Shown: in pieces, positions 53,550-61,956 of the stretch | Layout: each line of letters begins with the position of its first letter | Numbering within the stretch: the stretch's first letter is position 1 | Assembly (NCBI RefSeq): GCF_016592435.1 | Contig: NZ_AP014545.1 | Span: 2,302,693-2,366,692, forward strand | Origin: Amphritea japonica ATCC BAA-1530 | GTDB taxonomy: Bacteria > Pseudomonadota > Gammaproteobacteria > Pseudomonadales > Balneatricaceae | Direction: 5' to 3' | DNA: 64,000 nt | Notes under the pieces: generated by a model | The model's input: the letters and a program-made list of their open reading frames with translations, nothing else | Database searches by the model: none | Told to the model about the DNA's origin: nothing | Program-made: the position numbers and the translations under genes

Positions 53550-54724
53550 GAGGTTAACACCACGCTACTGTCAACATCCCAGAATAGATAAACCTCGTCA
53601 TTCCAGGTCAAACGCTCGCCCGTACCCCGGGTAATATTTGGCTGCGTAATCCGCACCTCTTTGCCGCTACTTAAGCGCACACGATATACCGACAGGCTGC
53701 CCATATAGGCAATCTCTTCAACAATACCTTTGATGCAGTTCTCAATCTGATCCGGCTTCTGCTTACTTATCCGCGCCTTCTCAGGCCGCAACGCAACATG
53801 CACCTTCTGATTCGGCGCACAGCTGATGCCGTGATTCACATAAAGAACCCCTCCGGCATCCTTGGATTTGATACGTACCGAATCAGGCTGATCTTCAATC
53901 ACCCGGCCTTCGAACAGATTAACCGAGCCGACAAATTCAGCGACAAAACGGCTATTAGGGTATTCGTAGACATCATGCGGCTCAGCCGTCTGGACGATCA
54001 CACCATGATTCATAACACCGATACGGGTCGCCAGTGTCATCGCCTCTTCCTGATCATGGGTTACGACCACAAAGGTCACACCCAGCTCTTCCTGTATATT
54101 GATCAGTTCAAACTGCGTTTCTTCCCTCAGCTTTTTATCCAAAGCACCCAGCGGCTCATCCAGCAACAGCAATTTTGGCCGCTTAACCAATGAACGCGCC
54201 AGTGCTACCCGCTGCCGTTGACCGCCTGAAAGCTGGTTAGGCTTACGCTTACCTAAATGACCCAGCTGCACCATATCCAACATTTGTGCCACCCGCTGCT
54301 TAACCTCAGCCCGGTGCAAGCCCTCTCTTTTCAAGCCGAAAGCAACATTCTGTTCTACTGAAAGGTGAGGAAACAAAGCATAAGACTGGAACATCATATT
54401 GATAGGGCGTTTCCAGGGCGGAATCGCCGCCATATCAACACCATCAACAATAATCCGACCACTGGTCGGCGACTCGAAACCCGCCAGCATTCGCAACAAA
54501 GTACTCTTACCAGAACCGGAACCGCCCAGCAGACAAAACAGCTCGTTCTTATAGATATCCAGCGAGATATTATCGACCGCAGTAAATTCGCCAAAGTTCT
54601 TTGTAACATTTTCAATCTGCAGGAAAGGCTCTGCCCCATCCTGTTTCCACAAAGGCAGGTTTACAGCCGCCTCGGAAGAAACCGGCGCGACACCCTGCTG
54701 CTCTATATTTTGAGTGGAAGTCAT
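53546..54724 (-). CDS. potG: Polyamine ABC transporter ATP-binding protein (PotG type)
   Basis: 392 residues. Walker A LLGGSGSGKST, signature LSGGQRQRVALARSLV, Walker B LLLLDEPLGALD, and a C-terminal TOBE domain (ALRPEKARISKQKP). Energises uptake with PotH and PotI. First base pair overlaps are with potH. A hairpin in the 170-base gap separates it from potF. Confidence 0.94.
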   Translation of the reverse strand: MTSTQNIEQQGVAPVSSEAAVNLPLWKQDGAEPFLQIENVTKNFGEFTAVDNISLDIYKNELFCLLGGSGSGKSTLLRMLAGFESPTSGRIIVDGVDMAAIPPWKRPINMMFQSYALFPHLSVEQNVAFGLKREGLHRAEVKQRVAQMLDMVQLGHLGKRKPNQLSGGQRQRVALARSLVKRPKLLLLDEPLGALDKKLREETQFELINIQEELGVTFVVVTHDQEEAMTLATRIGVMNHGVIVQTAEPHDVYEYPNSRFVAEFVGSVNLFEGRVIEDQPDSVRIKSKDAGGVLYVNHGISCAPNQKVHVALRPEKARISKQKPDQIENCIKGIVEEIAYMGSLSVYRVRLSSGKEVRITQPNITRGTGERLTWNDEVYLFWDVDSSVVLTS

Positions 54725-54863
54725 ACCAAACCCTCAAGACTTTTTCATCTACCAAGCCCTAACCCGAGCTCAGAGAATTATTTAAGAAGCCCCTGAGCGA
54801 TACTTTAGCGTACCTGTCCCGGCCTATACCCGAAACCCAAGGGCTTACTGAATAACTCACACG

Positions 54864-54885
54864 AGCGGGTGCATCAGCACCCGCT
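54864..54885 (-). other. Intercistronic stem-loop between potF and potG
   Basis: AGCGGGTGC-ATCA-GCACCCGCT, a perfect 9-bp stem 10 bases past the potF stop and without a T tract. A processing or mRNA-stability element is likely. Confidence 0.7.
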
Positions 54886-54894
54886 ATGATGCCA

Positions 54895-55986
54895 TTAACG
54901 ACCCGTTTTGATACCGGACCAGGTACGTGTTAACAGACGATCAAACTTAGCGGAATGAGCATTTTGAGTGAATAGATTTGCCTTAACTTTATCAGAAGGA
55001 TAGATACCAGGATTGTTCAACACTTCCTCCAGGACCATCGGCTCTGCGGCTTTATTAGCTACGGCATAATAAGCATAATTAGAGATGGAGGCAGCGCTCT
55101 CACCTTTAAGGATGTAATCGATCAGCTGGTGAGCCGCTGCCTTATGTGGCGCATCGGATGGAATTGCCAGCAGATCGAACCACACCAACGTCCCCTCTGT
55201 AGGAATGGAATAACCAACATTCACACCCTGGCCAGCTTCTTCAGCACGCCCCTGAGCTTGCAGTACATCGCCATTGTAGCCAAGCGCTACACAGGTATCG
55301 CCATTCGCCAGGCCGGAAATATAGCCCGATGAATCAAACTTACGGTAGCTATCACGTACTGACTTAAGCAGCTCAGATGCTCGTTTCAGGTCTGACTTCT
55401 TCTCCGAGTTTGGGTCTAGCCCCAGGTAATTAAGCGCGATAGAAACAACCTCTGCTGGTGAATCAAGCAGCGTAATACCACAATCCTTAAGCTTGGCTGC
55501 CACCTCTGGCTTAAAAATAATATCCAGTGAGTTAACCGGTATATCGCCTAATCGCTCTTTCAACATATCAACATTATAGCCCAGGCCTATAGTGCCCCAG
55601 GCATAAGGAACATTATGTTTATTACCTGCATCATGACGGGCGATTTTTTCTAACATCACAGAATCAAGATTTCCGTAATTATTTAACTGAGCTCGATCAA
55701 TCTCAGCATAAATGCCTGCCTGAACCTGACGCTCAAGAAACGATCCGGTTGGCACTACCACGTCATAACCGGAACCACCCGCCATCAGCTTAGCTTCCAG
55801 CCCCTCATTGGAATCGTAAACATCGTAGTTAACTTTAATACCGGTTTCTTTAGTAAAATTATCCAGAATTTCCGGACTGATATAGTCAGACCAGTTGTAA
55901 AAGTTTACAACCTGCTCTTCGGCAATGGCGGTAGTGGAAACTGATACAGCCAGTGCTGCTGCAAGACCAAGTTTCTTCGGATTCAT
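54895..55986 (-). CDS. potF: Periplasmic polyamine-binding protein (PotF/SpuD/SpuE type)
   Basis: 363 residues from MNPKKLGLAA. Signal peptide ends TTAIAEE. Family motifs VVNFYNWSDYISPEIL (Trp-Ser-Asp ligand site), DVVVPTGSFLERQ, PYAWGTIGLGYNVD and NPGIYPSDKVKANLFT. The ligand-site stretch reads LVWFDLLAIP. In Pseudomonas a Trp here (SpuE) rather than Phe (SpuD) goes with spermidine preference, so the ligand may not be putrescine alone. An upstream in-frame ATG at 56019 is unlikely. First gene of the transporter operon. Confidence 0.93.
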   Translation of the reverse strand: MNPKKLGLAAALAVSVSTTAIAEEQVVNFYNWSDYISPEILDNFTKETGIKVNYDVYDSNEGLEAKLMAGGSGYDVVVPTGSFLERQVQAGIYAEIDRAQLNNYGNLDSVMLEKIARHDAGNKHNVPYAWGTIGLGYNVDMLKERLGDIPVNSLDIIFKPEVAAKLKDCGITLLDSPAEVVSIALNYLGLDPNSEKKSDLKRASELLKSVRDSYRKFDSSGYISGLANGDTCVALGYNGDVLQAQGRAEEAGQGVNVGYSIPTEGTLVWFDLLAIPSDAPHKAAAHQLIDYILKGESAASISNYAYYAVANKAAEPMVLEEVLNNPGIYPSDKVKANLFTQNAHSAKFDRLLTRTWSGIKTGR

Positions 55987-56210
55987 TTTATTACTCCATT
56001 CTGGTGCTTCTGATATCACAGCCCTGGCTGTTTAATCATGTAAGCATTAACTCTTTTGGTACCGCAGCGCGGTGCTCATCAGAGCCACATATTTTTGTTG
56101 TTATTGTCATGGCTGCCCCTCTGATCAAGGAAGCAGCGCTCAAGCTTCTCAGACTGTCGCAGTATTTTCTGCAACTAGTAAAAATGTACGACAAGCTCCC
56201 TGCTGTCTAT

Positions 56211-56228
56211 ATACCCCTCAATAGGTAT
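56211..56228 (+). promoter_or_regulatory. Putative operator between the glutamine synthetase gene and potF
   Basis: ATACC-N8-GGTAT with centre CCTCAATA. It resembles the elements upstream of puuB (27810) and puuC (63607-63638). It lies 225 bases before the potF ATG and 30 bases past the synthetase stop. Confidence 0.45.
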
Positions 56229-56257
56229 CACAATGAAAAATGTTAAAAATCAGTCAA

Positions 56258-57595
56258 TTACAGCAACCCAAGATAGGATTCATACTCGATATCAGAGATC
56301 TGTTCGCTAATCTTCCGCTGCTCCTGACGCTTGGCTGCAGAGAATACCCGAACAAACTCTTCACCCAGATACTCCTTCAGCACGTCACTACCGGAAAACA
56401 GATCGGTGGCCTGATCCCACTTAGTTGGCAGTACCAGCTCACCATCGCCTTCAGCATAGGCATCGCCCTCAATAGGTGCAGGTGGCATCAGCTTGTTTTC
56501 AATGCCGTACAGTGCCCCTGCCAAAATAGATGCCAACACCAGGTATGGATTCGCATCTGCACCGGATACCCGGTGTTCAATCCGTCGAGCCACGCCGGGA
56601 CTCTCGGGAATCCTGATCGCAACAGTCCTGTTCTCATAACCCCAGCTGGCAAAAGTAGGCGCATGGGCTCCCGCCATAAAGCGCCTGTATGAATTCAGGT
56701 GTGGCGCAAATGTCAGCATACTGTCAGGCATCATATGCATCAGACCAGCAACGGCGTTCTTAAGAACATCGGTCCCCTCTTCTCCGCCGTTATCAAAAAC
56801 GTTGTTACCCGCTTCATCCAACAAACTAAAGTGAACATGAAAACCGTTACCGCTCTTATCCGCATAAGGCTTAGCCATGAAAGTCGATGAATGACCATGC
56901 TTTCTGGCTATTCCCTTCACCAGTCGCTTGAATAAAATCGCCTGATCAGCCGCCATAAGGGGATCATCTATATGCATCAGGTTTATCTCGAACTGCCCTG
57001 GGCCCAGCTCAGAAATAATGGTATCGGCAGGGACACCTTGTATCTCGCAAACCTCACGAACCTCAGAAAAGAACGCTGATAAGCCATCCATCTCATCAAT
57101 GGAATAACAATCGGTCTCGCTCAATCGGCGCCCATGACCTTCGGACAGCACCGGCGGCTTCGGTCGCTGAGTCTCTTCAGACTCACTATCCATCAGATAA
57201 AACTCAAGCTCCGTAGCGACCACAGGCGTGAGGCCCATCCCTTTAAAACGCTTAACTACCCCAGCCAGTACCTGACGAGGATCACAGCCAAAGGGAGTTC
57301 CATCTGGATTCGACATCATTGCCATAATCTGATCACGGGGCTCTTCAGCCCAGGGAACAGGGATCGCAGCATCGGTCACGGGCATACAGATACCATCCAT
57401 ATCGCCAGTTTCAAACACCAACCCGTTATCTAAAACATCGTCGCCCCAAAAATCGAACCCCAGAACGGAGCGAGGCAGCTTAACACCCTCTTCAAAAACC
57501 TTAGCCACTGCGTTAGCAGGTAAACGTTTCCCCCGAAGGTTACCGTTCAGGTCAGTTATAAACAGATCAAACTCTTTATCTTTATTAGATGTCAT
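56258..57595 (-). CDS. puuA: Gamma-glutamylputrescine synthetase-like glutamine synthetase family enzyme
   Basis: 445 residues from MTSNKDKEFDLF (GAGTGAGAG upstream). GS-fold signatures: VVATELEFYLMD, GPGQFEINLMHIDDPLMAADQAILFKRLVKGIA, FMAKPYADKSGNGFHVHFSL and ENRTVAIRIPESPGVARRIEHRVSGADANPYL. It lacks the adenylylation-site region of GlnA and matches the PuuA/SpuB/SpuI group, which ligates glutamate to putrescine or other polyamines. Divergent from the GntR gene with TGATCA-centred sites in the spacer. Confidence 0.9.
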   Translation of the reverse strand: MTSNKDKEFDLFITDLNGNLRGKRLPANAVAKVFEEGVKLPRSVLGFDFWGDDVLDNGLVFETGDMDGICMPVTDAAIPVPWAEEPRDQIMAMMSNPDGTPFGCDPRQVLAGVVKRFKGMGLTPVVATELEFYLMDSESEETQRPKPPVLSEGHGRRLSETDCYSIDEMDGLSAFFSEVREVCEIQGVPADTIISELGPGQFEINLMHIDDPLMAADQAILFKRLVKGIARKHGHSSTFMAKPYADKSGNGFHVHFSLLDEAGNNVFDNGGEEGTDVLKNAVAGLMHMMPDSMLTFAPHLNSYRRFMAGAHAPTFASWGYENRTVAIRIPESPGVARRIEHRVSGADANPYLVLASILAGALYGIENKLMPPAPIEGDAYAEGDGELVLPTKWDQATDLFSGSDVLKEYLGEEFVRVFSAAKRQEQRKISEQISDIEYESYLGLL

Positions 57596-57694
57596 AAGAC
57601 TCTCACTCGAAATCTTCCATACCCACCCGTTACCTGGCAGGAGATACAACTCAGCTGTAATCAGCATAACCCACTAAAGAGGCACATACCTACT

Positions 57695-57728
57695 TTTGTG
57701 ATCACAAACAATATATCAATGTGATCAC
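57695..57728. promoter_or_regulatory. Two TGATCA-centred operators in the puuA-gntR spacer
   Basis: TTTGTGATCACAAA (57695-57708, perfect palindrome) and GTGATCAC (57721-57728). Half sites follow at 57759 (TATCACAAAAG) and 57784 (AGTGATCGCA). They match the sites upstream of the spuC-like gene, so the GntR protein is the likely ligand. Confidence 0.7.
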
Positions 57729-57848
57729 GTTTTTTTCTGTCAGTCAATATCGACTTATATCACAAAAGTCGTGTAGCCTATTTAGTGATCGCATTATTAC
57801 AAGAAACAACCTGTAAACAGGTTCTCCAGAGAAACAAGGCCAATACCT

Positions 57849-58565
57849 ATGCAGATTATGGACAAGAAATCTCCGATACATATAACCATATCCAAGCGAG
57901 ATGACTCTGTAACTATCACCCAATGGGTATACAAGACCCTGCGCAACGCTGTCATGTATGGTGAGATCCTGCCTGGAAGAGCACTTACTATCCGTGAGCT
58001 AGCAGGAATACTGGATGTTAGCCCTATGCCTGTCAGGGAGGCTTTAAGGCAGCTTGCAGCCGAGAATGCTCTGGATATTCAGGGAAACCGCAGGGTAATG
58101 GTACCCAAAATGACGGCCATGAAATTTAACGAGTTATGCGAAGCTCGCATTGCAATTGAATCCCACGCGGCAGCCAGGGCACTGCCCTACATCGATAGCG
58201 CTCAGCTCCAACAGTTACGCAGTCTAGACAAACTTATAGATAAGGCTCAAGAGGACAACGATCTGGCGCAGATCAGCATTCTCAATCAAAATTTTCATCG
58301 TGCACTTTATACGGCTAATCCTCACCAGGTCACATTGCCACTCATTGAAAGCCTATGGTTACAACTCGGCCCTTTCATGCGACTGGCCACGAGCCAGCTA
58401 GAGGAACATTATCTGGTTGATCGCCACAATGAAGCGATGACTGCTATTGAAAAGAAAGACGCCTTTGCCCTGCAGATAGCAATAGCTGCAGACATTCGGG
58501 AAGGAATCGCATTCGCCGGAACCCCTGAAATGCTCCATGCCTTTATTGAGAACGCAGGCGCTTGA
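57849..58565 (+). CDS. GntR family regulator (FadR/FCD type)
   Basis: 238 residues. Winged HTH (WVYKTLRNAVMYGEILPGRALTIRELAGILDVSPMPVREALRQLAAENAL) and an FCD ligand domain (EARIAIESHAAARALPYI, LNQNFHRALYTANPH, DRHNEAMTAIEKKDA with metal-type His). Located between puuA and the spuC-like gene, both with TGATCA palindromes in front, so it probably controls this polyamine locus. No PuuR homologue is present. Confidence 0.92.
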   Translation: MQIMDKKSPIHITISKRDDSVTITQWVYKTLRNAVMYGEILPGRALTIRELAGILDVSPMPVREALRQLAAENALDIQGNRRVMVPKMTAMKFNELCEARIAIESHAAARALPYIDSAQLQQLRSLDKLIDKAQEDNDLAQISILNQNFHRALYTANPHQVTLPLIESLWLQLGPFMRLATSQLEEHYLVDRHNEAMTAIEKKDAFALQIAIAADIREGIAFAGTPEMLHAFIENAGA

Positions 58566-58670
58566 TTTCACTTAATATTCTACAATTTTAACGTCTATGT
58601 TGATTGATTAAACTCTTCGCCTGATTAGAAAACTCTTACTCGTCAGCATATTTTTTTGTTGACTTTAAAA

Positions 58671-58742
58671 TTTTGTGATCACAAAATAACTAACACAAAC
58701 AGGATTTACACATCCAGTTTCACAGATTTTATGATCACATAA
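58671..58742. promoter_or_regulatory. Two TGATCA-centred operators upstream of the spuC-like gene
   Basis: TTTTGTGATCACAAAA (58671-58686, perfect 16-base palindrome) and TTATGATCACATAA (58729-58742). They lie 55-126 bases before the ATG at 58797. Confidence 0.72.
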
Positions 58743-58796
58743 TATTTTACCGCACCGTTTATATTGTACTTTCGGTGTCAGGCTGGGAGAGATTCA

Positions 58797-60179
58797 ATGC
58801 TCGACGATAACAACAAGACTTCAGCAAACACCGCTGATATTCAGGCGATCGATGCCGACCATCATATGCACCCATTTACCAATACCGGCGCTCTGAATAA
58901 GAAAGGCGCACGGGTAATCACCCGTGGAGAAGGTGTTTACCTCTGGGACAGTGAAGGTAATAAAATTCTGGATGGCATGGCTGGATTATGGTGCGTTAAT
59001 ATGGGCTACGGCCGCTCTGAATTAGCCGAGGCCGCCAACACACAAATGAAAGAGCTGGCTTATTACAACACCTTCTTTCAGACCACCCATGCTCCGGTAG
59101 CTCAGTTAGCCAAAGAGATCGCCAGCATAACCCCAGACGACCTGAATCACATTTTCTTTGCCAACTCAGGTTCAGAAGCCATCGATACTATTATGCGGAT
59201 GGTTCGCCAGTACTGGAGTATCAAAGGCAAACCTTACCGCAACATCCTGATTTCCCGTGAGAACGCCTACCACGGCAGCACTATTGGTGGCACAAGCCTT
59301 GGTGGTATGGGCGGTATGCATGGTCAGGGCGGCCCGCTGGTACCTAATATCGAGCGCATTCGCCAGCCATACTGGTACGGCGAAGCTGGCGAGATGTCAG
59401 AAGAAGAGTTTGGTCTCGCTTGCGCTAAAGCCCTTGAAGACAAAATTCTTGAAGTAGGACCGGATAACGTAGCCGCCTTTGTTGGCGAGCCTATCCAGGG
59501 TGCCGGCGGCGTAATTGTTCCACCGGCAAACTACTGGAGCGAGATCCAGAAGGTTTGTCATAAATATGACATTCTACTGGCAGCAGATGAAGTTATCTGT
59601 GGTTTCGGTCGTACGGGTAGCTGGTTTGGCAGCGACACTCTGAGTATCAAACCAGATATCATCTCAATGGCCAAAGGACTGTCATCAGGTTACCTGCCCA
59701 TCGCAGCTGTAGCAGTAGGTGACCGAATCGCCAACGCCTTTATCGAACACGACGATGATTTCAATCACGGCTTCACTTATTCCGGCCATCCGGTTGCCGC
59801 TGCCGTTGCGACTGCCAACATTCAGTTGATGAAAAAAGAAAATATTGTTGAGTACGTGGGGAATGATATTGGCCCATACTTCCAACAGAAACTTCGTGAG
59901 GCGGTCGCGGATCATCCACTGGTCGGCCATATAGAAGGCGTTGGATTGGTTGTCGGTATCGCACTGGTCAAAGATAAAGAAACTAAAGAGCTGTTCGGCG
60001 ATGACACGGATATCGGCATGATCTGCCGTGACCACTGCTTCAATAACGGTCTGATAATGCGAGCAGTGGGGAGCCGTATGGTGCTGTCTCCTCCTCTGGT
60101 CATCAGCCATGCTGAAGTTGACGAACTCTGTGAAAAGGTTCGCCTGTGCTTTGATCTGACTCACAAATCTGTCAGTTAA
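58797..60179 (+). CDS. spuC: Putrescine-pyruvate aminotransferase (SpuC-like)
   Basis: 460 residues from MLDDNNK, with GGGAGAG 5-6 bases upstream. DHHMHPFTNTGALNKKGARVI and GEGVYLWDSEGNKILDGMAGLWCVN align well with Pseudomonas SpuC, as do QPYWYGEAGEMS, DEVICGFGRTGSWFGS and MAKGLSSGYLPI (PLP Lys). It moves the amino group of putrescine to pyruvate to give 4-aminobutyraldehyde, a route parallel to the glutamylated one. Alternative omega-amine substrates remain possible. Confidence 0.9.
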   Translation: MLDDNNKTSANTADIQAIDADHHMHPFTNTGALNKKGARVITRGEGVYLWDSEGNKILDGMAGLWCVNMGYGRSELAEAANTQMKELAYYNTFFQTTHAPVAQLAKEIASITPDDLNHIFFANSGSEAIDTIMRMVRQYWSIKGKPYRNILISRENAYHGSTIGGTSLGGMGGMHGQGGPLVPNIERIRQPYWYGEAGEMSEEEFGLACAKALEDKILEVGPDNVAAFVGEPIQGAGGVIVPPANYWSEIQKVCHKYDILLAADEVICGFGRTGSWFGSDTLSIKPDIISMAKGLSSGYLPIAAVAVGDRIANAFIEHDDDFNHGFTYSGHPVAAAVATANIQLMKKENIVEYVGNDIGPYFQQKLREAVADHPLVGHIEGVGLVVGIALVKDKETKELFGDDTDIGMICRDHCFNNGLIMRAVGSRMVLSPPLVISHAEVDELCEKVRLCFDLTHKSVS

Positions 60180-60361
60180 GCATCTGTTTTAAACCTGCAT
60201 AACTTTTCACTATCGTCATGCAGGCGAAAGCGGGGAGCGAACAAGGCTCACCCGCTTACCTTATTCGGTTGCAACAGAACTATTGAAGATGGCTCTATAG
60301 TTCCTGGACGTTTGCAGCCGGATCTTTTTATTCAATCAGCCATTCAAGCAGGAGACACGCC

Positions 60362-61183
60362 ATGCAAAGCAACCGAGCTCAGCAATGTGCGGCTGACCAC
60401 TGGCAAAAGGACCTTGCTGCACTTATAGACACAATACGTCTGCCCAGCTTTGGCGGCCTGCTAGAAAAATTTCTAGCCAGCCAGTGTCACTTTGATACCC
60501 TGCTGATGGTAACCTATAAAAAGTCCCTGAAGCCGCTCATTCTTCATCCAACCAACCCGGCCGAACAAAGCCTGACTCTCCACAACTACATCAACCGTTC
60601 CTATATTCTCGACCCTCTTTTCAACGCGATCCAGAGTGGTAACCTGGGGGAAGGCGTCAGTCGGTTGATCGACATTGCACCGGATAGTTTTGAAACAACC
60701 CGCTACTATCAGAGCTGCTATAAAGAGTTCGACCTGATCGATGAGATCAACCTGGTGATCGAGCTGGACCCTAAGGTTAACTGTGCAATTTCACTGGGGC
60801 GAAAAACCAGCCGGGGCACCATAACCCGAGCGGAGTTAACCCGTCTTAACGATATTTATCCGGTGGTTCAATCGATTATTCGTCAATTTTGGTTATCTCA
60901 ATCCCAGGAATTTGTGAAATACGAAAAGTCAGAAGGCCCGATGAATCAGGCCATCAGCACCTTCGGCAGCGGTGTTCTGACTCCGCGAGAACAACAAATT
61001 GCCGGTCTTATACTGCAGGGACACTCCTCAAAGGCGATCGCTAACATGCTGGAGATCAGCCTGGGCACCGTAAAAGTCCATCGCAAGAACATCCATACCC
61101 GCCTGAATACCTCCACCCAGGCCGATATTTTCACCCTGTTCCTGGCGCATCTTAAAGAGCTGGATCCAACAGCTAGCATCTGA
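60362..61183 (+). CDS. LuxR-type transcriptional regulator
   Basis: 273 residues. C-terminal LuxR HTH (LTPREQQIAGLILQGHSSKAIANMLEISLGTVKVHRKNIHTRLN, about 205-250). The N-terminal ~190 residues are not a receiver domain (no conserved phospho-Asp pattern) and have no clear autoinducer-site signature. Position between spuC-like and puuC genes suggests a polyamine-locus regulator. CAGGAGA precedes the ATG. Confidence 0.87.
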   Translation: MQSNRAQQCAADHWQKDLAALIDTIRLPSFGGLLEKFLASQCHFDTLLMVTYKKSLKPLILHPTNPAEQSLTLHNYINRSYILDPLFNAIQSGNLGEGVSRLIDIAPDSFETTRYYQSCYKEFDLIDEINLVIELDPKVNCAISLGRKTSRGTITRAELTRLNDIYPVVQSIIRQFWLSQSQEFVKYEKSEGPMNQAISTFGSGVLTPREQQIAGLILQGHSSKAIANMLEISLGTVKVHRKNIHTRLNTSTQADIFTLFLAHLKELDPTASI

Positions 61184-61186
61184 GTC

Positions 61187-61220
61187 GCCAGAAGGGCGCT
61201 TCGCACCTGCTAGCAGCTAG
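61187..61220 (+). repeat. Structured interspersed repeat, single degenerate unit (block C)
   Basis: Stem GGCGC-TTC-GCACC followed by TGCTAG and later CTAGAC, just after the LuxR gene stop. It is the same architecture as blocks A, B and D, with a different stem. Confidence 0.55.
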
Positions 61221-61342
61221 ACAAACAAAACGATAAGACATAAACGCTATCATTCTTACCGACCTCCTAATTGCCAACATTCCTGTTTTCCGGCAGACTT
61301 ATGCCAGATCAAGCAACATATAGAATACTAAGGATGGTTACT

Positions 61343-61843
61343 ATGAATGATGACAATATCTATTCCGCCCCTGAAGCTAATTTAGAAGTCACTGAAGAGT
61401 TTGAGCTGGTACTGGCCAGCCGGTGGACCCGGTTTTGGGCTGCCTTACTCGACACTCTTTTTCTATCGATCGTATTCGTCCCTGCGATGTACTTACTCGG
61501 TATATGGGATCAGTTAATGGCAGATCAGCTATCAACAATGTCAGATATATTACTGAGTGCACTGGTTCTGGTTGCTTATATTATTCTTAATAGCTATTTA
61601 CTGGCTAACTCGGGACAGACCATTGGGAAGAAGCTGCTGAATATCCGAGTCGTTGATTTTGAAACTGAAGAGTTGCTACCGTTCTGGAAAATTGTCGGTG
61701 TACGCTACATACCCTTTTTTATTCTCAGCCAGATACCCGCGGCTGGACAAACAATCGGCTTAATTGATTCCCTTTTTATCTTCAAAAAAGACAAGCGCTG
61801 CCTGCATGACCTGTTGGCAAATACTAAAGTGGTCAAACTATAA
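61343..61843 (+). CDS. RDD family membrane protein
   Basis: About 166 residues. RDD signature LASRWTRFWAALLDTLFLSIVF, helices two and three, SGQTIGKKLLNIRVVD and the ending IFKKDKRCLHDLLANTKVV. Function unknown; some RDD proteins are Na+/H+ antiporters. AAGGA lies 8 bases before ATG 61343, and upstream ATGs from 61271 are in frame. Bracketed by structured repeats, like the NYN gene. Confidence 0.87.
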   Translation: MNDDNIYSAPEANLEVTEEFELVLASRWTRFWAALLDTLFLSIVFVPAMYLLGIWDQLMADQLSTMSDILLSALVLVAYIILNSYLLANSGQTIGKKLLNIRVVDFETEELLPFWKIVGVRYIPFFILSQIPAAGQTIGLIDSLFIFKKDKRCLHDLLANTKVVKL

Positions 61844-61861
61844 TCCAACCTCCCCATAAAC

Positions 61862-61890
61862 AAAAAAAACCGCCAAATGGCGGTTTTTTT
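61862..61890. terminator. Bidirectional rho-independent terminator
   Basis: ACCGCC-AAAT-GGCGGT flanked by A8 and T8. It serves the RDD gene (+) and puuC (-). Confidence 0.92.
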
Positions 61891-61891
61891 T

Positions 61892-61949
61892 CTAGCGACT
61901 AGCAAGTCACGAAGTGACGTCTAGCCATCGGTGCAGCGGCGATCTAGCC
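61892..61949 (-). repeat. Structured interspersed repeat, two units (block D)
   Basis: Minus-strand reading: CTAGACG with the perfect stem GTCAC-TTC-GTGAC and CTTGCTAG, then a second, less regular CTAG-bounded unit (ATCG...CGAT). It starts one base after the terminator and ends 8 bases before the puuC stop. Confidence 0.75.
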
Positions 61950-61956
61950 ACTGCCC

